From the NCBI GenBank assembly GCA_029565935.1, contig JAKQNF010000015.1, positions 1-64,000 of the forward strand: a stretch of 64,000 nucleotides of DNA, read 5' to 3'. Both the position numbers and the translations under genes were made by a program. The stretch's first letter is position 1. The number at the start of each line of letters is the position of its first letter. Shown here piece by piece: positions 9,264 through 17,187 of the stretch. The stretch is from Bacillota bacterium. GTDB lineage: Bacteria > Bacillota > DTU025 > MWDF01. Under the pieces are notes generated by a model. The model searched no databases, was not told where the DNA came from, and worked only from the letters and a program-made list of their open reading frames with translations.

Positions 9264-9782
9264 TTAGTCTTGGACGGATAGGAGCCTTGCGGCTTCCTTC
9301 ACCCATTCCTCGTTCTTCTGCCTGTAGACTACGCCCATCTCCCAGGGCGCGTAGTGGTACACCCAGGCGGCCAGCTTGTTCGAATACATAAGAAGGGCCT
9401 TGTAGACTTCGAGGAATTGTTCCTTATCTGTGATATCGGGCATTATCTTGCGGAATTCGGTACAGTACTTCCCAAGCGTAGGATATCCGGAATACCTCAG
9501 GTATTCCGTATATACGGGGACTATCTGTGTATACATGTCCTTCATCTGATCAAGGGAGTACTTGTCCGATATGAATAGCTTAAACAAAGGATACATCGTG
9601 TACATGGAAAGGTCCCTCATCATACCGTTTGCGAAATCCCAGGTACCGAAGTACTGGCCGTAAGAGCCCGCCTTGTTCTTCAGAAGTCCCAACCTCTGGA
9701 TCTTCAACTCATCTGGTTCCTGGAGCCATATCCTCTTTGTCTCTTCCGAGATCCTATGCTTAAGATCCAACCACTTCTCCAT
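9264..9782 (-). CDS. Uncharacterised helical protein in TRAP/DUF3830 operon
   Basis: 172 aa, predicted soluble and almost entirely alpha-helical, rich in aromatic residues (many Tyr and Trp) and Met, with no signal peptide or recognised motif. I do not recognise the family. The start ATG at 9782 follows TAGGAGG. It is tightly packed between the two DUF3830-like genes (gaps of 31 and 11 nt), so it is co-expressed and may form a complex with them. An aromatic-rich helical bundle could be a ligand-binding or enzyme-accessory protein; that is inference only. Confidence 0.7.
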   Translation of the reverse strand: MEKWLDLKHRISEETKRIWLQEPDELKIQRLGLLKNKAGSYGQYFGTWDFANGMMRDLSMYTMYPLFKLFISDKYSLDQMKDMYTQIVPVYTEYLRYSGYPTLGKYCTEFRKIMPDITDKEQFLEVYKALLMYSNKLAAWVYHYAPWEMGVVYRQKNEEWVKEAARLLSVQD

Positions 9783-9793
9783 CTTCGTTCCTC

Positions 9794-10216
9794 CTAAGCT
9801 TCCAATTTGCTGAAATTGACGATGAGTACCTTCTTATCGTTGAAATAGTTAAACCAGACTTCGCGGCTCACTCTTTTAAGCTCGCCATGGTACTTTTCGT
9901 CAATGAGGCCAAGGACCGGAGCATAAAGGTCTTCGCTGCATTCGCCATATTTGATGATTATCTTGTTGCCGGTCCCTTGGGAGTATGAGACTCTTCCGAC
10001 AGGAGATTCCGTATGCAGCTGTTTCTTTTCTATCTTGGCCTGGCTAAGGACTGGCACCCAGCAGTATATGATCTCGCCTGTCACCATCCCGTGTTCCTGC
10101 ACGCTGGAAAAAGGCAGGGCGTTCCATACCTCATCGCAGAGTTCCTTATTAGTCTCATCGAGTTCTATCACCATCTTGGTATCGAAATCCGGGAACTCCA
10201 TCAACATTTTCCTCAT
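9794..10216 (-). CDS. DUF3830-like (cyclophilin-fold) protein, copy 2
   Basis: 140 aa, paralogue of the protein at 8813-9232. Both begin MRK followed by an amphipathic strand ending in FP(E/D)F, and both carry CDEVWNALPF-type and QGTGNKI-IKYGE-type blocks. The start ATG at 10216 has AAGGAGG upstream. It lies next to the TAXI binding-protein gene, separated by a strong hairpin. Two diverged copies suggest either two substrates or stereoisomers, or a hetero-oligomer. Function is unknown; the family call is moderate. Confidence 0.72.
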   Translation of the reverse strand: MRKMLMEFPDFDTKMVIELDETNKELCDEVWNALPFSSVQEHGMVTGEIIYCWVPVLSQAKIEKKQLHTESPVGRVSYSQGTGNKIIIKYGECSEDLYAPVLGLIDEKYHGELKRVSREVWFNYFNDKKVLIVNFSKLEA

Positions 10217-10256
10217 GTTAAGTCCTCCTTGTTAGATCCAAGGGTCTTGTATGGCA

Positions 10257-10290
10257 GCCGATTGGGATGGCATCTGCCAACCCAATCGGC
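10257..10290 (-). repeat. Hairpin between TAXI binding-protein gene and downstream genes
   Basis: Perfect 10-bp inverted repeat (GCCGATTGGG and its complement) around a 14-nt loop that can itself form GGC/GCC pairs. It sits directly after the binding-protein gene at 10333-11307, reading leftward. There is no T-run, so it is more likely a partial attenuator or 3'-end stabiliser that raises binding-protein levels over the permease. Confidence 0.7.
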
Positions 10291-10332
10291 CGATTATCGT
10301 TAACTTATGTTGTGAAAGGTAGATGCCCTTCG

Positions 10333-11307
10333 TTACTTAATGATGCCGATCTCCTTGTAGTACTTCTCCGCTCCGGGATGTAGCGGGACGCCGATGCCAG
10401 AGAAGGCGTTCTTCGTGCTCATCCACGACATGGCCTTGTTAATTCTCTTGGCGTCGTCGATGTTCTCCCAGAGGGCCTTGGTTATCTGGTAAACAAGGTC
10501 GGCAGGAACTTTCTCATCGCATACGAAGGTGATTACGCAGCCGACGGTCTCGATCGGATCGGGGAAGCCGTTGTATGTGCCTCCCGGGATGGTGTAGGGA
10601 ATATAGAAAGGATATTCCTTAAGCAGGCCGTCCCTGAATGCTCCTTCTATCGGGATGATGTTGATCTTGGCCGTAAGAGCAAGGTCCAATACCGTGGAGC
10701 CAGGAACGCCCAGAGGGAAATGCGCCCAGTCTATGTGACCGTCCTTCAGCAGGTCGGCAGCACTTGAGGAGTCTGAATACACTGCGGTGATATCCTTGCG
10801 GGTCTTGTAGTCAATGCCGGCATAACCGAGAACGTGCTGGGTATAGACATCGGTGGCAGAAGCAGATGCTCCAACGGAGCCCTTCGTCCCCTTAAGGTCC
10901 GCTATCGAGTTCAAGTTCTTGTTCTTGAGGGCTATGAAGTGGAATACGCTAGGATACACGCTAGCGATTCCCCTGATGTTTTTCTGCGCCTTCATTCCTT
11001 GTAACTGGCCGTTGTATGCCATGTAGTTCACGTTGGAGGCGTTCATCGCGAAGTCCGCTTCGTTACGGCTCATCATCCCCACGTTATCTACCGCGCCGCC
11101 AGTTGACATCGCGCGGATATTTAGGCCGCTCACCTTTCCGTTCAGGAGGTTGGCGATGCCCGCTCCGACCTGATAAACCGAGCCGCCTGAGGAAGATGTG
11201 CCCATGGTGTAGAGCTTTGCACCCAGAGTCGCGCTTCCGATGAGCGCTACGAAACAGATAACTAGCGCCAATACTGCCACTGAACGGAAATTGAAACCTT
11301 TTTTCAT
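10333..11307 (-). CDS. TRAP transporter solute receptor, TAXI family
   Basis: 324 aa with a Lys-rich N terminus and a hydrophobic signal segment (residues about 9-29) ending near SATLGA. The mature part starts KLYTMGTSSSGGSVYQVGAG, which is the signature opening of TAXI receptors (the T-x-x-x-G-G-Y/V region), and continues through the two-lobed binding-protein fold. It delivers an organic acid (the known examples bind glutamate, 2-oxoglutarate or similar) to the fused permease encoded at 6837-8774. AAGGGGC precedes the ATG. It is downstream of ansA in the same operon, which suggests an amino-acid-derived substrate. Confidence 0.92.
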   Translation of the reverse strand: MKKGFNFRSVAVLALVICFVALIGSATLGAKLYTMGTSSSGGSVYQVGAGIANLLNGKVSGLNIRAMSTGGAVDNVGMMSRNEADFAMNASNVNYMAYNGQLQGMKAQKNIRGIASVYPSVFHFIALKNKNLNSIADLKGTKGSVGASASATDVYTQHVLGYAGIDYKTRKDITAVYSDSSSAADLLKDGHIDWAHFPLGVPGSTVLDLALTAKINIIPIEGAFRDGLLKEYPFYIPYTIPGGTYNGFPDPIETVGCVITFVCDEKVPADLVYQITKALWENIDDAKRINKAMSWMSTKNAFSGIGVPLHPGAEKYYKEIGIIK

Positions 11308-11353
11308 CGTAATGCCCCTTTCTAAGAAGATAGATTTGATTGATGCTGTAACC

Positions 11354-12340
11354 CTAGAAGTTCTCTTTTACGAAATCTATGCCCAGTTGCATTCCCAGCA
11401 GGACTATTAGCCTTATCCTGGCCTTGATCCCGCCTAGGTTCCCGCCATTTATCACACCGAGCTTTCTTAGCTCGGCTCCCCCTCCCTCATAGCTGTAGGT
11501 CTCCACGACATGCCCCGTATGGCACCTAGATGTAAGAACTACGGGTATCCCGGCAAAAATCGCGTCTTTGATGGCTGGAATCAAGCTTGGAGGCACGTTT
11601 CCCGCTCCGAAACCCTCAATGACGACTCCCGGCACCCCTTCATTGATGCATGATCTAAGCAGCAATTCGTTCGTGCTATAGGTCACGCGTATAAGCTGTA
11701 CGTTATTGTCTAGTTTCACTGGACTGAAGTGTGCCTCCGCCTCTGTCTTGCCAAGGAAGGCGACCTCGTTGTCGTAAAGCACCCCTATCGGTCCGAACTG
11801 CGGTGATTTGAACGCGGCTATGTTGTTCGTATTGTCCTTTGATACATACCTTGCCGAATGTATCTCCTGGTTGAGGTAGACCATGACACCGCGTCCGGCA
11901 GCCTTCCCTGATTCGATTATCTTTACCGCTCCGTCTATGTTGCCCTTGTAGTCCGAATAGAGCTCGTCCCTGCTCTTCATGGAGCCTGTGAACACTACGG
12001 GCTTATCGGTGTCCAATACCAGATAAAACAAGTAGGCGATCTCCTCCAAGGTATCCGTACCTTGGACTACGACCAGCCCTGCGGTATCTTCCCGCGATAA
12101 TATCTCGGAAGCTTCCTTTAGAAGCTTCTCGCCCAATTCCAATGACAGATGGGGGCTGGGTATATTGCTGAACTCCTTTACGACGACACCGTAGCCTCTT
12201 TTATGAGGACTTACGAAATCCGATATATCATCTACAGGCACATTAGGTATCGATTCGTGCCTGGAAGCGTCATAACTACAAAGGATTGTCCCGCCCGTCA
12301 CCATTATCACGATATTCTTATTTTTTCCGATGGTTTCCAT
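11354..12340 (-). CDS. ansA: Type I (cytoplasmic) L-asparaginase
   Basis: 328 aa, typical for asparaginase/glutaminase family enzymes, and without signal peptide. Catalytic regions are visible: TGGTI near residue 15 (nucleophile Thr), VVQGTDTLEE (second catalytic Thr-Asp) and GSMKSRDE (with the catalytic Lys). The C-terminal part, IEGFGAGNVP, completes the family pattern. It hydrolyses an amide, nominally asparagine to aspartate and ammonia. Lying between a GntR regulator and a TRAP-TAXI importer, it may act on the imported compound or on a related amide rather than on asparagine itself. No strong ribosome binding site is seen close to the ATG; GGAGATG lies about 13 nt upstream. Confidence 0.9.
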   Translation of the reverse strand: METIGKNKNIVIMVTGGTILCSYDASRHESIPNVPVDDISDFVSPHKRGYGVVVKEFSNIPSPHLSLELGEKLLKEASEILSREDTAGLVVVQGTDTLEEIAYLFYLVLDTDKPVVFTGSMKSRDELYSDYKGNIDGAVKIIESGKAAGRGVMVYLNQEIHSARYVSKDNTNNIAAFKSPQFGPIGVLYDNEVAFLGKTEAEAHFSPVKLDNNVQLIRVTYSTNELLLRSCINEGVPGVVIEGFGAGNVPPSLIPAIKDAIFAGIPVVLTSRCHTGHVVETYSYEGGGAELRKLGVINGGNLGGIKARIRLIVLLGMQLGIDFVKENF

Positions 12341-12374
12341 GGTTGATCGAATACATCTCCAATCGCAGCTGTTT

Positions 12375-13013
12375 TCAGCTCGTCTGTTTCATGTAGATTC
12401 TTAGTTGGGCATCGTAGATATGGCTTTTTATTAGGGCCTTTGCGGCTTCTGAGTCTCTTTTCTCTATGGAGTCGATTATAGCCAGGTGGGATTTCGTGAG
12501 TCTGTCTATATCGTAGGATCTCATATCAAGCAGCAAGATCCTCCGGGTTTGGTTGAGTATGTTCTCTAGTTCATTGGATAAGTAGGGGTTCTTAGATAGA
12601 TATGCCATTGCAAGATGGAATTTATGGTTGATGTCGTTGTAGATCCTTGCCTTGTCTATATCGGTATTTGTGTCCTGAATGTCCGTTGCCTGCCGTAGAA
12701 GGCTGATCTCCTGGTCCGAGGCATAACTAATGGTTAACTCTATTGCTGCGCACTCAAGTATGCTTCGGTATTGGAATATGTCCTGCAGGTCTTTTACGGT
12801 AAAACCTTTCACCATATAGCCTTTGTTTGGGAATTTCTCTATGTAGCCTTCCAGGCAGAGCCTGTTAAGTGCTTCCCTCACGGGTGTCTTGCTTACGCTG
12901 TATTTGGCCGCCAACTCTTTTTCGCCAATGATGATACCTTGCTTGTATTCTAGGTTTATGATGTCCTCTTTAAGTTGGGAGTAGATGTTCTCCACTAATA
13001 GGACCCTTTCCAT
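12375..13013 (-). CDS. GntR-family transcriptional regulator (FadR subfamily, FCD domain)
   Basis: 212 aa. An N-terminal winged helix-turn-helix, EKELAAKYSVSKTPVREALN, is followed by a helical FCD effector domain with typical metal-ligand positions (DINHKFH and a late SHLAIIDSI). Such regulators usually repress a transport/catabolic operon and respond to a carboxylate. Start at 13013 is preferred over 13022 because AGAGAGG abuts the first ATG but is correctly spaced for the second. It heads the asparaginase/TAXI/DUF3830 operon and is probably its regulator. A TGTATACA palindrome upstream (13256-13263) is a candidate operator. Confidence 0.9.
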   Translation of the reverse strand: MERVLLVENIYSQLKEDIINLEYKQGIIIGEKELAAKYSVSKTPVREALNRLCLEGYIEKFPNKGYMVKGFTVKDLQDIFQYRSILECAAIELTISYASDQEISLLRQATDIQDTNTDIDKARIYNDINHKFHLAMAYLSKNPYLSNELENILNQTRRILLLDMRSYDIDRLTKSHLAIIDSIEKRDSEAAKALIKSHIYDAQLRIYMKQTS

Positions 13014-13482
13014 AGCAAGCATCCTCTCTAATATATGAGTGATATTTCATTCAAATATCTTACGGATATTATAGATGCCCCAATAACGCCTTATCAAGCT
13101 CTATAAAGATAGAATCAACGAGCAAGATGATTGATGGTAACTGTTACCAACGATCTAAAGTCATTCTATGTGCTTTTATGGCACGGAGCTTCATATTTCA
13201 TTCTTTATGTCCTAAAAGATGTGCACTGGAAAATTTGGCTTCAAGGACCAATTAATGTATACAATAATAGTAGAATGTTTATATTTATAATTTAGCATTG
13301 TTCATGAACTAGACGTCCTAATTGAATGCTAGTTTTTTAGTATATTTCCTATTAGCGATTACATATTTGACAGTCAAATCATTATTTGGTATTAAATCAA
13401 CGCTCATATCCGTTCATCGAAAGGTAGCGCACCGATCATCACTGAATGTCTATAGCATACGATCCGTGAAGGGGGTTTCTCG
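13014..13482. other. AT-rich divergent intergenic region
   Basis: About 470 bp between the leftward GntR gene and the rightward helicase gene, markedly AT-rich. It must hold both promoters. Small ORFs here (for example 13322-13510) lack ribosome binding sites. The one clear element is the palindrome TGTATACA at 13256-13263 within an AT-rich flank. Confidence 0.55.
13256..13263. promoter_or_regulatory. Candidate GntR/FadR-type operator TGTATACA
   Basis: A perfect 8-bp palindrome, flanked as AA-TGTATACA-AT. It fits the loose GT-AC core described for FadR-subfamily operators and lies about 240 bp upstream of the GntR gene in the shared intergenic region. Only one copy is seen, so this is a weak prediction. 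Confidence 0.3.
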
Positions 13483-15219
13483 ATGCCGGTCTTGTTGCCA
13501 GCGGACATAGGGGCTGACAGGTTCTGCAGTCAGGGGGAGAGGGATGTATTCGAATATCTGAGACGCTCATCGGTAAACGGATACGTGATCCATTCGCTTG
13601 GTTTCGATATGAGGAAGCAGCACGAGATCGACTATGTCGTCATCTGCGAAAGGGGCATCCTTTGTCTCGAGGTCAAGGGCGGGGGCGTAGAGCGAAAGGA
13701 CAACGAGTGGTTCTACGTAGATCACGAAGGCAGAAGGCATTTCGGGGGAGCCGGTCCCTATCGACAGGCGCTGGACAACATGTATGCGCTGAGGGAGCGG
13801 TTCAGGGGACATTTCAGATCCGGCGACATCTCACATACCCAGTTCTCTTACGGCGTAGTGTTCCCGGATGCGCCGCTTAGTTTCAAGGGCATCGACGTCG
13901 TGCGCGACCTTACGTTCGACAAGACAAGAAGCCTTGACGATTTCGACAAGTTCATCAAGGATTGCTATGACTATTCGGAAGAGCAGTGCAAGAACCTAAA
14001 TGGTGTTGCCGGAACGAGGCTCACGTACAGGAAGGATATGGAGGTCGTCAAAGATTACCTCGTAGGTGACTTCGGTTACATACCGGATCTGAACGACCAG
14101 CTGGACGGTATAGAAAGACGGCTGAACGAAATGACGCAGGAGCAGTATGCTCTCCTCCGCTCGCTTCAGAGAAATAGGCGGTTGTTAGTGTCAGGAGGTG
14201 CTGGCACCGGCAAGACCATGATCGCGATAGAGCACGCCAAGAGGCTATCCGACCAGGGCAACAAGGTCCTCTTCCTGAGCTATAACAAACTGATAAAGAA
14301 CTACCTTGCCCGAACGCGGGCCATGGAAAACGTACACTACGATAACTTCGACAATTTCCTATACCAAGCAGTGCATGGAGAAGACGGCTACAAGGCGCCG
14401 GAAGTTGAGTTGTCCGATTTCTTCGCAAAGCAGCTTCCCGACGAATTCATCAGACAGGATGGAATCGTTGAGGAAGATAGGTTCGATTGCCTGATCATCG
14501 ACGAAGCACAGGACATACTTTGCGATACCAGGCTGCTATGCCTCGACCTTTTAGTCAAGGGGGGCCTGGGAAAAGGGAGGATAGCGATCTTCTACGACGC
14601 GATGCAGAACATCTTCAACCCCGGCATGTCTCGGGTCCTGGATGATGCGGTAGATTCCCTGGCGGAAAGCTATGGCTTCGTAAGCTTCGAGCTTACCAAG
14701 AACTGCAGGAGCACAAGGAGGATCGTCGATTTCCTAAATTCCGCTTCAGGCATTTCCGTAGTCACCGACAGTGAAGTCGACGGGTTGCCCATCACGATAA
14801 AGCCTTATGGGACGAACACAGAGCAGCGCGCCTTGCTTGTGGAGATAATCAAATACTTGATCAGCGAGAAAGTGCCTCTAGAGGACGTGGTCGTCATATC
14901 CCATATGGGCGAGAACAACCCGAAGGGCTGCTTCAATGACCTAAGTTCTCTTAAGGGCGTATGTTCGTACGGGTTCTTGGATTCTGATCGCAGCTATGAG
15001 AAAGTACCAGGTACCGTCCAGTTCACGACGATCCAGCGGTTCAAGGGCCTTGAGGCGAAGGTCGTGATAGTCGCCGACGTGTACAAGCTGAGCGGCGAAG
15101 ACATGCAACCTCAAATGAGGAACTATACTGCATTCTCCCGGGCCAAGACGCATCTGTACGTGCTAGCGCATAGCGGCATTAAAAACGAGCTGTCAAAGAT
15201 AGCGAGGGCTATAAGGTGA
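13483..15219 (+). CDS. NERD-domain SF1 (UvrD-like) helicase
   Basis: 578 aa. The N-terminal NERD nuclease-related domain (about 15-120) contains QGERD, E48-x-D50 and LEVKGG (E63, K65), matching a D-(E/Q)xK nuclease core. The helicase part has Walker A GGAGTGKT (about 238-245), Walker B LIIDEAQD (about 338), a motif-IV-like KNCRSTRR, QRFKGLEA and a motif-VI-like FSRAKTHLYV. This is a complete single-chain nuclease-helicase. Such proteins are found as solitary accessory or defence genes; the substrate is unknown. AAGGGGG precedes the ATG. It is flanked by unrelated genes on both sides and appears monocistronic. Confidence 0.88.
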   Translation: MPVLLPADIGADRFCSQGERDVFEYLRRSSVNGYVIHSLGFDMRKQHEIDYVVICERGILCLEVKGGGVERKDNEWFYVDHEGRRHFGGAGPYRQALDNMYALRERFRGHFRSGDISHTQFSYGVVFPDAPLSFKGIDVVRDLTFDKTRSLDDFDKFIKDCYDYSEEQCKNLNGVAGTRLTYRKDMEVVKDYLVGDFGYIPDLNDQLDGIERRLNEMTQEQYALLRSLQRNRRLLVSGGAGTGKTMIAIEHAKRLSDQGNKVLFLSYNKLIKNYLARTRAMENVHYDNFDNFLYQAVHGEDGYKAPEVELSDFFAKQLPDEFIRQDGIVEEDRFDCLIIDEAQDILCDTRLLCLDLLVKGGLGKGRIAIFYDAMQNIFNPGMSRVLDDAVDSLAESYGFVSFELTKNCRSTRRIVDFLNSASGISVVTDSEVDGLPITIKPYGTNTEQRALLVEIIKYLISEKVPLEDVVVISHMGENNPKGCFNDLSSLKGVCSYGFLDSDRSYEKVPGTVQFTTIQRFKGLEAKVVIVADVYKLSGEDMQPQMRNYTAFSRAKTHLYVLAHSGIKNELSKIARAIR

Positions 15220-15225
15220 ACTCAC

Positions 15226-15244
15226 TATGCCGTATGTGACGGCA
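15226..15244 (+). terminator. Small hairpin after helicase gene
   Basis: ATGCCGT, ATGTG loop, ACGGCAT: a 7-bp perfect stem beginning 6 nt after the helicase stop codon. There is no following T-run, so intrinsic termination is uncertain. Confidence 0.4.
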
Positions 15245-15370
15245 TGGCTATGGCACGTTCCTCGCTTCATCCGGGCCTTCAGTAGATTCTATGATGAGGA
15301 TCCGCATTAGTCGTATAATTATATATACACAATGTTCGATAATCAGTTCTTTAAGGGGTGAGGGGATGAC

Positions 15371-16444
15371 ATGCGCAAACAAGTATATGTAATCGCTTTG
15401 CTGACGCTAATTCTGTCATTGTGCTTTATGTCCGCATCCGCTGCCGGCGCCGACTGGGCGTTACGAGTCGACGGCGCAAAGACCCCTGTCCTTTTACCTG
15501 ACGGCGGTATCGCAGTGATATCGGGCAGCAAGGTCGTCGCTGTAAACGCGGATGGGAACACGAAATGGAGCTGGGACGCTGGCGGACAGGTCAAATTCTT
15601 GGCGACCGATGATGCCGGAAATCTCTATGCCGCGCTTAATAAAACCGTCTTCAAAGTATCCGGCGCAGGTAAGATGATATGGAAGACCGATGCGTTCGGG
15701 GAAGTATACTCGTTCGCCTTCGTCGAAGGCAAGCTACTGGTCGGATGGGCCAACGGCCTATTCGAGCTCGATGATAAAGGGAAGCTTCTTTGGGAATACT
15801 ATATGCCGGAGGACTGCTGATTCCCCACGATAGTGGGACCGGTCTGGTCCCTGAGCTACATGGGTAACGGAAAGTGCATACTAGTGGGGAAAGTATTCTT
15901 TGACGTCACCAATCCCAATCCCGTCGACGGCTATGATTACATCAACATGTTCAACATCAGTGACGGCAATACCGTAGCCCAGTTCAAGGCGGTAGAGCCT
16001 TTCACCATAAGGTTGATAAAACCCGTGAGCCAGACGAAAGCGCTAATATCTGCCGATTACTCTGGCCTGGTCAGCTGGAACACGGTCGACAAGTACCTTT
16101 ATGAGTGGAGGCTCAAGGTGGATCCTCCGAAATACGTTTGTGTCGGCCAATCGAACCAGGCCCTGATAGTAGGCAAGGACGGCAAGGGTATATCTACGGT
16201 CGACATAAAGAAAGGCACCCAGCTAAAGCAATCATCATATACTGAAACGGTCTTGGGAGAACCTATTTTCATCGGTTCGCGGTACTATGTCCCGGTCAAT
16301 GGCGGGCTGATGGTGCTTGGAACTAATCTAGAGACGGTGTCGCGGTATAACCTGAGTGGACTGAAAGGTTCTGTATCCCTGCTGCCGGCAAAGGACTCGA
16401 TATACATCGTGGGTGACAATCTACTTGCTAGATACGGTATCTGA
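15371..16444 (+). CDS. Predicted secreted selenoprotein with PQQ-like beta-propeller repeats (in-frame UGA = Sec150)
   Basis: 357 codons if the single in-frame TGA at 15818-15820 is read through. The N-terminal signal peptide (about 1-27, ending ASAAGA) predicts export. The rest is a run of short beta-rich repeats of the PQQ-like propeller kind, each pairing a Gly-Asp-Gly or Gly-Lys turn with a strand, for example LPDGGIAVISGSKVVAVNAD and DDAGNLYAALNKTVFKVSG. The repeat pattern continues unchanged after the TGA, so both halves are one protein. Codon 149 is Cys and codon 150 is TGA, giving PEDC-U-FPT, a vicinal Cys-Sec pair. A SECIS-like hairpin follows at once. A terminator lies after the final stop. 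Role: probably extracytoplasmic redox chemistry (inference). The alternative is a nonsense-mutated gene or a sequencing error. Confidence 0.78.
15818..15851 (+). promoter_or_regulatory. UGA (Sec) codon and bacterial SECIS-like element
   Basis: TGA at 15818-15820 is followed by a minimal hairpin at 15835-15851: GGGACC, loop GGTCT, GGTCCC. That is a perfect 6-bp stem with a 5-nt loop, and the loop begins 20 nt after the TGA. E. coli fdhF mRNA has the same GGUCU apical sequence 18 nt after its UGA, which SelB recognises. A second short stem, CCCAC-GATA-GTGGG (15824-15837), overlaps its base and could compete or stack. Confidence 0.75.
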
Positions 16445-16464
16445 GTGCTCGTGGTTTCTTTGTT

Positions 16465-16505
16465 AAGTGCTGGCCTTCTAGTGTGAGGCCAGCACTTTCT
16501 TCTTT
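16465..16505 (+). terminator. Rho-independent terminator of the selenoprotein gene
   Basis: A 12-bp perfect stem (AAGTGCTGGCCT and its complement) around a 9-nt loop, followed by TCTTCTTT. It lies 20 nt after the stop at 16444, confirming that transcription runs through the whole reading frame including the in-frame TGA. Confidence 0.88.
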
Positions 16506-16671
16506 GGCACAACGACATCCTACGAGATCTATCCAGAGATGCATCATAACTTAATGTATGTGGATTCAGCTGCTCCTTTTCCTTCATCCATCGGCCTACG
16601 TGTTGCTGGAAATATATAAGTGCTGTATAAATAGTAATAGAATAGTCCATTTTAGCATTCGAGGTGCACAA

Positions 16672-16971
16672 TTGGACGAAGATATAATGCGTGGCTATTT
16701 CTATGAGCTAGTTGTCATTCAAGAGAAGGCAATGATTGAAGCACTATCCACTTTCCCTCTCGACGGAACCGTAAAAGGCCTGATATTATCGGCAAAAGCC
16801 TGGGAAAGGAATGTCACCAGGCTTGAAGCTCAATTCATGAAGAAGAACGATCTTACACTGAAGGACCTGGCAAGGATAAAGGTGATCGGCGAGCTTTTCA
16901 ACTGGCCAACACCTGATAGCGAGTTATCCGAAGCTTGTCCTGCGATTAAGGATTCTTACGTCCAGCTTTAA
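16672..16971 (+). CDS. Small hypothetical protein, 99 aa
   Basis: Mostly helical, charged, cytosolic; contains ALSTFPLDGTVKGLILSAKA and ends with an acidic then Cys-containing tail. I do not recognise a family. A TTG start at 16672 is chosen because GAGGTG lies 5 nt upstream; the in-frame ATG at 16558 has no ribosome binding site, and the ATG at 16687 is too far from one. It is monocistronic and convergent with the FucI-like gene. Confidence 0.55.
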   Translation: MDEDIMRGYFYELVVIQEKAMIEALSTFPLDGTVKGLILSAKAWERNVTRLEAQFMKKNDLTLKDLARIKVIGELFNWPTPDSELSEACPAIKDSYVQL

Positions 16972-17083
16972 AATGTCCCTGAATTCTAATGTTAAGTAGA
17001 TTGATGCTTGATGTACCTTTATCGCTACACGACTCCTTCATCGATCATTTGATGATGCATTGGCAATTTATGCATTATAAAGA

Positions 17084-17128
17084 TAGCCCTCTAGATGGGA
17101 CCTTAGCTTTATCCCATAAAGAGGGCTA
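17084..17128. terminator. Two-part hairpin between convergent genes
   Basis: TAGCCCTCT pairs with AGAGGGCTA (9 bp). Inside it TGGGA pairs with TCCCA (5 bp), separated by AGA and TAA internal loops. It lies between the ends of the 99-aa gene and the leftward isomerase-like gene and probably terminates one or both. A short ORF (16989-17195) that overlaps it is not credible as a gene. Confidence 0.55.
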
Positions 17129-17187
17129 CCTTCACATAACCGGCGTCTGTCGTTCTAGGCTGTCTATATACCTTAAGCCGGTATCTG

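Noticed and set aside
15371-15820. A complete 149-aa protein ending at TGA, followed by a separate gene starting with GTG at 15833
   Set aside because: The second ORF has no ribosome binding site and no signal peptide, and continues the propeller pattern in the same frame. Read-through of one UGA with a SECIS-like stem explains all of it better than two genes or a pseudogene.
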